Assembly (NCBI GenBank): GCA_900548935.1
Contig: URMR01000126.1
Span: 1-5,496 of the forward strand
Source: an uncultured Collinsella sp.
GTDB taxonomy: Bacteria > Actinomycetota > Coriobacteriia > Coriobacteriales > Coriobacteriaceae
Reading direction: 5' to 3'
DNA length: 5,496 nucleotides
Made by a program: the position numbers and the translations under genes. A model generated the notes under the pieces. The model saw nothing but the letters and a program-made list of their open reading frames with translations. It searched no databases and was not told the DNA's origin. Numbering within the stretch: position 1 is the first letter of the stretch; the number at the start of each line of letters is the position of its first letter. Of this stretch, positions 1-4,373 are shown piece by piece.

Positions 1-1371
1 TTCCTCCAGACGATTAAGGAGCACGGATACTTGGGCCTCGCCCACAGCGGAGATGATGGTCTGACCCGTCTCCTCGTCACGCTCGATGCGCATGGTGGGA
101 TCTGCCTCACAGGCGCGGTCGATAAAGGTAAAGAGTTTCTCCTCGTCGCCGCGATTCTCGGCCTCGATGGCAATGCGGTACTGCGAGTTGGGGAACTTAA
201 ACGCCGCAGCCTCGACCTTGCCGGTAATCGAGAGCGTATCGCCCGTCTCGGCCGCCAGCTTGGGTGCCACGATGATATCGCCGGCATAGGCGTGGCCGAC
301 CTCAGTCATGTCGCGGCCGCACATCACATACAGGTGGGCCAGACGATCGCTCTTGCGGGTACGCGCGTTGATCAGCTCAAGGCCCGGCTCAAGCGTGCCC
401 GTCAGCACCTTGATAAAGCTGATGCGGCCCTGCTGCGGATCGGCCAGCGTCTTAAACACAAACGCCACCGGACGGTCATCGTCACTCGAGATCTTAAGCG
501 AATCGCCGTCGATGAGTGGCATCTCGCCGTAGTCCGTCGGCGCCGGGAAGTACGTGGCGATGTCGTCCATCAGCGAGTTGACGCCCTGCTCCTTAATGCA
601 ATCGCCCGCAAAGACCGGCACAAAGATGCGCTCGGCGATCGCCTTCGACAGCAGGCCTTCAAGCTCCTCCTGCGTCAGCGTCTCCTCGCCTTCCAAGTAC
701 TTCATCATCAGTTCGTCGTCAGCCTCGGCCACCAGCTCGCACAGATGGTCATGGGCCTCCTCGGCCTGGGTACGATACTCCTCGGGAATCTCCGACTCAA
801 CGGCTTCGGTGCCGTTGCAATGGCGCGCCTTCATGCGCACTAGGTCGATGATGCCGTCAAAGTCCTCGCCCTCGCCCCAGGGAAGGGTCACGGCGCCCAG
901 GCGCGTGCCAAAGCGCTCCTGCAGCAGGTCCATTGTGGTCGTAAAGCTGGCCTCGGAGCGCGACAGGCGGTTCACGAACACCGCACGCGCCAGGCGCAGG
1001 TCCTCCGCCGCATACCAAAGCTTGACGGTCGTAGGCTGCGGGCCCGCTTCAGCGTCGACCACAAACAGAGCCGTCTCGCAGACGCTCATCGCGGCAAAGG
1101 CGTCGCCGATAAAATCGGGATAGCACGGGGCATCGAGCACATTGATGCGCGCGCCCTTCCAGTCGATCGGCGCAATGGTCGTCGAGATGGAAAACGCACG
1201 CTTGACCTCTTCGGGGTCATAGTCGAGCGTGGGCTTGGTGCCGTCGTGGCCGCCCAGGCGGGCAGTCTTGCCAGAAAGGTGGAGCATGGCCTCGGCGAGT
1301 GAGGTCTTGCCCACCCCGCCTTGGCCTACGAGCACCACGTTCCTTACGTTACCGGTCTTGGGAGCACCCAT
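1..1371 (-). CDS. EF-G-like translational GTPase paralogue, 5' part (C-terminus outside the window)
   Basis: This is an open frame of 457 codons from ATG (1371-1369) running off base 1; full EF-G proteins are about 690-700 residues. Domain order fits EF-G: GTPase domain (about 1-280), beta-barrel domain II (about 296-385, with FVFKTLADP, GRISFIKVLTGTLEPG and AGDII), and the start of domain III (about 388 on, with YRIAIEAE and the GEAQVSV counterpart of canonical GELHLEV). The P-loop GQGGVGKTS (16-24) is intact. The other G motifs are altered. G3 is D80-A-P-C83-Y where DxPGH/Y is expected. G4 is N134-R-L-S137 where NKxD is expected. G5 is G256-D-C258 where GSA is usual. It therefore resembles the EF-G2/EF-G-like paralogues more than housekeeping FusA, and guanine specificity and ribosome-stimulated hydrolysis may be reduced or lost (inference). 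It is separated from the upstream transporter operon by a terminator and so probably has its own promoter. The family is certain; the cellular role is unknown. Confidence 0.93.
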   Translation of the reverse strand, partial: MGAPKTGNVRNVVLVGQGGVGKTSLAEAMLHLSGKTARLGGHDGTKPTLDYDPEEVKRAFSISTTIAPIDWKGARINVLDAPCYPDFIGDAFAAMSVCETALFVVDAEAGPQPTTVKLWYAAEDLRLARAVFVNRLSRSEASFTTTMDLLQERFGTRLGAVTLPWGEGEDFDGIIDLVRMKARHCNGTEAVESEIPEEYRTQAEEAHDHLCELVAEADDELMMKYLEGEETLTQEELEGLLSKAIAERIFVPVFAGDCIKEQGVNSLMDDIATYFPAPTDYGEMPLIDGDSLKISSDDDRPVAFVFKTLADPQQGRISFIKVLTGTLEPGLELINARTRKSDRLAHLYVMCGRDMTEVGHAYAGDIIVAPKLAAETGDTLSITGKVEAAAFKFPNSQYRIAIEAENRGDEEKLFTFIDRACEADPTMRIERDEETGQTIISAVGEAQVSVLLNRLEE

Positions 1372-1376
1372 GATGA

Positions 1377-1383
1377 CCTCCTT
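1377..1383 (-). promoter_or_regulatory. Strong Shine-Dalgarno of the EF-G-like gene
   Basis: On the minus strand the bases read AAGGAGG, then 5 bases, then ATG at 1371-1369. This near-perfect match to the anti-Shine-Dalgarno sequence fixes the start codon, which places the P-loop at residues 16-24, as expected for an EF-G N-terminus. Confidence 0.88.
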
Positions 1384-1604
1384 GCAGGGCCGCGCGCAAT
1401 GCGCGACGCCAACGGGGAGAGTTCGCGGTCGGTGCCGTCCCGGGAGCAGCATGGTCGGCAGCCGAGCCGACTCACCCTCCAAATGTCCTATGCCACCACC
1501 CTACCCTCACGGGCGGCCGTCCATGCATACCTTTCGGCGCACGTATGAATACAGGCGGCGAGAGGACAGAGCAAGTATGCCAGGCGATTATTAGACCCCA
1601 TCGA
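1384..1604 (-). other. Leader/promoter region of the EF-G-like gene, no gene seen
   Basis: These 221 bases lie between the transporter terminator and the Shine-Dalgarno of the EF-G-like gene. I see no convincing coding frame on either strand; the longest minus-strand ATG frame here is about 37 codons with no ribosome site. Promoter candidates read on the minus strand are weak. One is an AT-rich TAATAAT at about 1587-1593 with no clear -35. The other is TTGCTC with TATTCA 17 bases downstream. A short GC hairpin (CGCGC-AAT-GCGCG) lies just upstream of the ribosome site. A long leader is possible but not shown. Confidence 0.4.
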
Positions 1605-1647
1605 TACAAATAAAAGCCGCCGCAGACCATAAGACCTGCAGCGGCTT
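1605..1647 (-). terminator. Rho-independent terminator of the amino-acid ABC transporter operon
   Basis: A 12-base stem pairs 1636-1647 with 1614-1625 (AAGCCGC..GCAG against CTGC..GCGGCTT) with one internal mismatch and a 10-base loop. Read on the minus strand, the stem is followed at once by TTTTATTTGT. It begins 21 bases after the ATPase stop codon, where the end of a minus-strand operon is expected. No plus-strand gene approaches it from the left. Confidence 0.87.
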
Positions 1648-1668
1648 CTTCTCAATACATAGATGAGC

Positions 1669-2433
1669 CTAGCCCTCGATACGGCTCAAGAACTCACGGG
1701 TACGTTGCTCACGCGGATGATCGATAACCTGCTCGGCCGGACCCTCCTCTACAATGCGGCCGCCATCCATAAAGACCACGCGGTCGGCAACGTCGCGCGC
1801 GAACTGCATCGCATGGGTCACGATCACCATCGTCATATTCTGTGCGGCAAGGTCTTTAATGACACGCAGCACCTCAGCCGTTAGCTCGGGATCGAGCGCC
1901 GAGGTCGGCTCGTCAAAGAACAAGATCTCCGGGTCGAGCGCCAAGGCGCGGGCGATACTCACACGCTGTTGCTGACCGCCCGAAAGCTCACACGGCACCT
2001 TGTTCTCGTTGCCCGTAAGCCCCATCTGCGCGATCAACTCACGCGCACGCGCTTCGGCCTGCTCGCGCGGACGCTTGAGTACGCGAACCGGAGCGTCGGT
2101 GATGTTTTTCATCACCGTATAGTGCGGAAACAGATTGTAGTTCTGAAACACCAAACCAAAACGCGAACGTGCTCGCTTGGGAACATCGCCTTTCGCATAT
2201 ATCGCACCCGACCCCGCGTCCGTCGCAACGGCAAGGTCGCCAAACGAAAGCGAGCCACCGTCGAGCGTCTCGAGTAGCGTAGCGCAGCGCAGAAGCGTAG
2301 ACTTACCACCGCCTGAAGGCCCGATAATCGCCACAACCTCGCCGCGCTTTACCTCGAGCGAGATATCCTTGAGCACCTCATTGCCGCCAAACGCCTTGCG
2401 CGCGTTCGATATATTCATTACCGAATTAATCAT
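1669..2433 (-). CDS. Polar amino-acid ABC transporter ATP-binding protein (GlnQ/HisP-like)
   Basis: This is the cytoplasmic ATPase that powers the importer, 254 residues from the chosen start. All nucleotide-binding motifs are present in order: Walker A GPSGGGKST (38-46), Q-loop Q97 in VFQNYNLFPH, signature LSGGQ (150-154), Walker B ILFFD (170-174) with catalytic E175, D-loop SALD (178-181) and switch H207 in VTHAM. The NLFPH stretch and overall length are typical of the polar amino-acid (PAAT) group. The chosen ATG at 2433 overlaps the permease stop by 8 bases (ATGATTAA), suggesting translational coupling. An in-frame start 51 bases further upstream would add 17 residues unlike the family; another ATG at 2418 would also leave a complete protein. 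It is the last gene of the operon, followed by the terminator. The amino acid transported cannot be read from this subunit. Confidence 0.95.
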   Translation of the reverse strand: MINSVMNISNARKAFGGNEVLKDISLEVKRGEVVAIIGPSGGGKSTLLRCATLLETLDGGSLSFGDLAVATDAGSGAIYAKGDVPKRARSRFGLVFQNYNLFPHYTVMKNITDAPVRVLKRPREQAEARARELIAQMGLTGNENKVPCELSGGQQQRVSIARALALDPEILFFDEPTSALDPELTAEVLRVIKDLAAQNMTMVIVTHAMQFARDVADRVVFMDGGRIVEEGPAEQVIDHPREQRTREFLSRIEG

Positions 2434-3079
2434 GGTAGTAATCCAATTTTTTCTCGGCGGCGCCCAGCAGCATCTCGACCACAAAGTTAAAGACCCAGTA
2501 AATCAGCGCCGCAATCGCAAACGGCACCATGCTCACCTGCGAGGCAACCAGCGCCTTGGCGGTCGAGAACATCTCACCCACGCCAATGGCAAACGCCAGC
2601 GACGTGTCCTTGACCAGCGTGATGATCTCGTTGCCCATCGCCGGCAAAATGCGCTTGGCAACCTGCGGCATCACGATATACAGAAACGTCTGCGTGCGCG
2701 AATAGCCCAGCACCTCGGCGGCCTCATATTGACCGCGCGGAATCGACTGCAAGCCCGAGCGATAAATCTCGGCAAAGTAGCCGGCGTAGTTGATGATGAA
2801 CGCCACAACGCACGCCGTCCACTTGGAATCAGGCGTGAGCGAAATGCCAAACACGTAATACGGGGCAAAGTAGATGGCAAACATCTGCAGCATGAGCGGC
2901 GTACCGCGCATGACCGAAATGTAGATGCGCGCAATCCAGCGCAGCGGCGCGACCTTGCTCATGCGCATAAACGCCACGGGAATTCCCAGGGGAATCGACC
3001 CAAGCAGCGTCAGCACAAACAGCTGCAAACTGACCAGGAATCCCTGGCCAAGCATCTGCATCATGACCTGAATAGACAT
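2426..3079 (-). CDS. Polar amino-acid ABC transporter permease (GlnP/HisM-like)
   Basis: This is an integral membrane subunit of 217 residues, a normal length for the HisM/GlnP group. Hydrophobic segments are visible at about 14-37, 62-80, 88-103 and 185-205. RGTPLMLQ (58-65) is a family hallmark. The EAA loop that docks on the ATPase is clear: E119-A-A, then G125, then I135 and P138. Only one permease gene is present, so a homodimer is likely. The ATG at 3079-3077 shares one base with the binding-protein stop (TAATG), so translation is probably coupled. A TTG 15 bases upstream could be used but would extend into the preceding gene. The ribosome site is weak (GGGTG), consistent with coupling. 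The membrane segment limits are judged by eye. Confidence 0.94.
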   Translation of the reverse strand: MSIQVMMQMLGQGFLVSLQLFVLTLLGSIPLGIPVAFMRMSKVAPLRWIARIYISVMRGTPLMLQMFAIYFAPYYVFGISLTPDSKWTACVVAFIINYAGYFAEIYRSGLQSIPRGQYEAAEVLGYSRTQTFLYIVMPQVAKRILPAMGNEIITLVKDTSLAFAIGVGEMFSTAKALVASQVSMVPFAIAALIYWVFNFVVEMLLGAAEKKLDYYHD

Positions 3080-3939
3080 TACTTGAGCACCCAATTATCG
3101 AAAGATAGACCATAGCTTGAATACTTGTCGCACAGGTCCTTGACTGTGCCGTCCTCGTAGAGCGCCTTGAGCGACTCGGTCACGGCGTCGGCCGACTTGG
3201 TGTCGCCTTTCTTAAAGCCGACGGCGTAATGCTCGCTGGACAGCGGCTCATCAAGCTGCGTATAGGCATCGGGCTTGGCGGCAAGCTGATACTGGGCAAT
3301 CGAAAGGTCGCAAGCCACGGCATCGACCGCGCCGCTCTCGAGCTGCATAAAGGCCGTGTTGTACTCGCCGATGGTATCGAGCGTGGCGAATGTCGCTGCC
3401 AGATCCTTCTGGTCACCCTCGAGCACATCCTGCGCAGCGGAATCGGTCTGGGTAATCACGGTCTTGCCGGCAAGATCGTCCCAGCTCTTGATGCCCGCAT
3501 CCTTCTTGACCACCAGCACCTGCTCGTTGAGCATGTACGGCTCGGAGAACGTGTAGTCGTCCTCGCGACCCTCCATGGTAAAGCCGTTCCAGATGCAGTT
3601 GATGGCGCCCGAGTTAAGCAGCGTATCCTTGGCGTCCCAGTCGATGGCCTCGTATTTGACCTCCCAGCCCTGCTTATCGGCAACAGCCTTGGCCAGATCG
3701 AGATCAAAGCCGGTGTACTCGCCGTCGTCGCCCACAAAGCCGTACGGAGGATAGGACTTATCAAAGCCCACCACGAGCTTCTTGGACTCCGCAGCGCCCT
3801 TCACATCCTTGGCCGCGGTAGATCCAGCAGTGGAGCCCTTGCCGGCACCACCGCCGCAGCCGACAAGACCAAGGCCAAGCACCGTGGCGAGCGAGCCGGC
3901 TAGACCAACAAACTGACGACGAGACATATCGGTATTCAT
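3079..3939 (-). CDS. Amino-acid ABC transporter substrate-binding lipoprotein (SBP_bac_3 family, Tat-like signal)
   Basis: This is an extracytoplasmic binding protein of 286 residues that would deliver amino acids to the permease. The N-terminus has a twin-arginine motif S6-R7-R8-Q-F10, a hydrophobic core, and a lipobox L25-V-G-C28, so a lipid-anchored and possibly Tat-exported protein is predicted. A Gly/Ser/Ala/Lys linker (about 29-54) follows. The family 3 fold begins with KLVVGFDKSYPPYGF (54-68) and GFDLDLAKAVA (77-87). R125 in MEGRED, followed by TFSEPY (130-135), matches the residue that binds the ligand carboxylate in this family. AVACDLSIA is the second-lobe hinge/ligand region. The start is set by a purine-rich ribosome site 6 bases upstream; an in-frame GTG 21 bases further upstream would lie before that site. 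It is the first gene of the importer operon. The ligand is not resolved. Confidence 0.95.
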   Translation of the reverse strand: MNTDMSRRQFVGLAGSLATVLGLGLVGCGGGAGKGSTAGSTAAKDVKGAAESKKLVVGFDKSYPPYGFVGDDGEYTGFDLDLAKAVADKQGWEVKYEAIDWDAKDTLLNSGAINCIWNGFTMEGREDDYTFSEPYMLNEQVLVVKKDAGIKSWDDLAGKTVITQTDSAAQDVLEGDQKDLAATFATLDTIGEYNTAFMQLESGAVDAVACDLSIAQYQLAAKPDAYTQLDEPLSSEHYAVGFKKGDTKSADAVTESLKALYEDGTVKDLCDKYSSYGLSFDNWVLK

Positions 3940-3945
3940 GGTATT

Positions 3946-3952
3946 CCCCCTT
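3946..3952 (-). promoter_or_regulatory. Shine-Dalgarno of the substrate-binding protein gene
   Basis: The minus strand reads AAGGGGG, then six bases (AATACC), then ATG at 3939-3937. It supports the ATG start over the upstream in-frame GTG at 3960. Confidence 0.75.
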
Positions 3953-3959
3953 GGTGGCA

Positions 3960-4009
3960 CTTTAGTTAAGTAAAGTGAGTCATGTAACGTTCAGAATCAT
4001 ACACTTTAC
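3960..4009. repeat. CTTTAC/GTAAAG repeats over the importer promoter (candidate operator)
   Basis: A perfect 8-base inverted repeat, GTAAAGTG (3970-3977) and CACTTTAC (4002-4009), has half-site centres 32 bases apart, about three helical turns. One half lies between the -35 and -10 boxes and the other just after the predicted start of transcription. The downstream half also belongs to a 16-base near-palindrome CTTTAGTTAAGTAAAG (3960-3975) with one mismatched pair. The core is thus seen three times. Operator function is inferred from position and symmetry; the regulator is unknown. Confidence 0.45.
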
Positions 4010-4024
4010 CTTGATAGAGTACAA
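3996..4024 (-). promoter_or_regulatory. Probable sigma-70-type promoter of the ABC importer operon
   Basis: On the minus strand a TTGTAC -35 element (4024-4019) and a TATGAT -10 element (4001-3996, five of six consensus bases) are 17 bases apart. Transcription would begin near 3989, giving a leader of about 50 bases before the ATG at 3939. The -35 matches the consensus only in its TTG half, so activity may depend on a regulator. The overlapping CTTTAC/GTAAAG repeats are candidate sites for one. Confidence 0.6.
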
Positions 4025-4072
4025 GGGAGGGTTTGCCCGGCGTGGGCGGGGAGCGGCGCGTAATTAAGTTTC

Positions 4073-4099
4073 CTGCTCTACAGTCCTGCGCAAGACGGA
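4073..4099 (+). repeat. Direct repeat copy 1 (27 bases)
   Basis: CTGCTCTACAGTCCTGC (4073-4089) followed by GCAAGACGGA recurs at 4165-4191 with two differences in 27 bases. A CCCGGC 37 bases upstream (4036) and a TAATT just before the repeat are also shared between copies. The repeat unit is therefore longer than the strict match, and its GC-rich left part has diverged. Confidence 0.8.
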
Positions 4100-4164
4100 A
4101 AGCACGCATGGAGCACTAGGTTGGAGCACCCGGCTGAGTGGCGCCCGGCGCGGAGTTTAATTTG

Positions 4165-4191
4165 CTGCTCTACAGTCCTGCTCACGACGGA
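4165..4191 (+). repeat. Direct repeat copy 2 (27 bases), inside the large palindrome
   Basis: CTGCTCTACAGTCCTGC (4165-4181) followed by TCACGACGGA matches copy 1 at 25 of 27 positions, 92 bases downstream. A CCCGGC 36 bases upstream (4129) and the preceding TTTAATTT parallel copy 1. This copy begins one base after the left arm of the 35-base inverted repeat and ends in the stem of the inner hairpin. Confidence 0.8.
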
Positions 4192-4219
4192 GGCCACATT
4201 AAGTGGCCTCCTGTTCGTG
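4183..4219. repeat. Inner hairpin of the palindromic element
   Basis: GGAGGCCAC (4189-4197) pairs perfectly with GTGGCCTCC (4203-4211) around an ATTAA loop. The stem resumes outside small bulges with CACGA (4183-4187) against TCGTG (4215-4219). It is GC-rich like a terminator stem, but there is no T-run on either side and no gene ends here. Confidence 0.75.
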
Positions 4220-4270
4220 CGGAACTCGCGACAAATTAAACTCCGCGCCGGGCGCCACTCAGCCGGGAGA

Positions 4271-4318
4271 CAACGTGCTCGAAACCTTAAATAGCCTCCT
4301 CTCCAAACGGGCACGTTG
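4271..4318. repeat. Perfect 8-base inverted repeat upstream of the methyltransferase gene
   Basis: CAACGTGC (4271-4278) and GCACGTTG (4311-4318) are exact reverse complements, with centres 40 bases apart. They lie between the large palindrome and the putative promoter of the methyltransferase gene. They could be paired regulator half-sites, or chance. Confidence 0.35.
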
Positions 4319-4327
4319 AATGCACGG

Positions 4328-4366
4328 TACAATTGCTTCGGACTTTTCTTTTATTTAATAGTGGGG
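4328..4366 (+). promoter_or_regulatory. Putative -10 element and ribosome site of the methyltransferase gene
   Basis: TACAAT (4328-4333) matches the -10 consensus at five of six positions but has no good -35 at 16-19 bases. It would give a leader of about 34 bases containing GTGGGG (4361-4366), a weak Shine-Dalgarno 7 bases before the ATG. A second candidate, TTGCTT (4333-4338) with TTTAAT (4354-4359), has a short 15-base spacer and would leave the ribosome site out of the transcript. I favour the first. Confidence 0.35.
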
Positions 4367-4373
4367 TTAATTC

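Larger units (their letters stand above)
4129..4267. repeat. Perfect 35-base inverted repeat, nested palindromic element
   Basis: The left arm 4129-4163 (CCCGGCTGAGTGGC...TTTAATTT) and the right arm 4233-4267 (AAATTAAACTCC...CAGCCGGG) are exact reverse complements over all 35 bases. The 69-base interior carries a second strong stem. As RNA or single-stranded DNA the element would fold into a long hairpin. It lies between two divergent genes, so it is not at the end of either, and neither arm is followed by a T-tract. A palindromic repeat or MITE-like insertion, or a structured non-coding element, fits best. No coding sequence or transposase is present. Confidence 0.85.

Noticed and set aside
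31..843. A 270-codon plus-strand open frame opposite the EF-G-like gene
   Set aside because: The minus strand gives clear EF-G domains over the whole stretch. The plus-strand frame has no ribosome site and no recognisable domain.
1485..1600. A small minus-strand peptide ORF of about 37 codons before the EF-G-like gene, as an attenuator leader
   Set aside because: It has no ribosome site before its ATG, no run of regulatory codons, and no terminator stem between it and the gene.
2177..3115. A 312-codon plus-strand open frame opposite the permease and ATPase genes
   Set aside because: It lies antisense to two genes with complete family motifs, its translation is Arg/His/Gln-rich without any recognisable domain, and it arises from the codon bias of the real strand.
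4073..4191. A minimal CRISPR array from the repeated 27-base unit
   Set aside because: There are only two imperfect copies, the second lies within a palindrome, the spacer region is itself repeat-related, and no cas genes are present.
4183..4219. The GGAGGCCAC-ATTAA-GTGGCCTCC hairpin as a transcription terminator
   Set aside because: No gene ends nearby on either strand, the flanking genes are divergent, and neither side of the stem is followed by a T-run.
4078..4332. An 84-codon minus-strand open frame across the intergenic palindrome
   Set aside because: It consists largely of the inverted and direct repeats and has no ribosome site. A protein made of both arms of a perfect palindrome is more simply explained by non-coding DNA.
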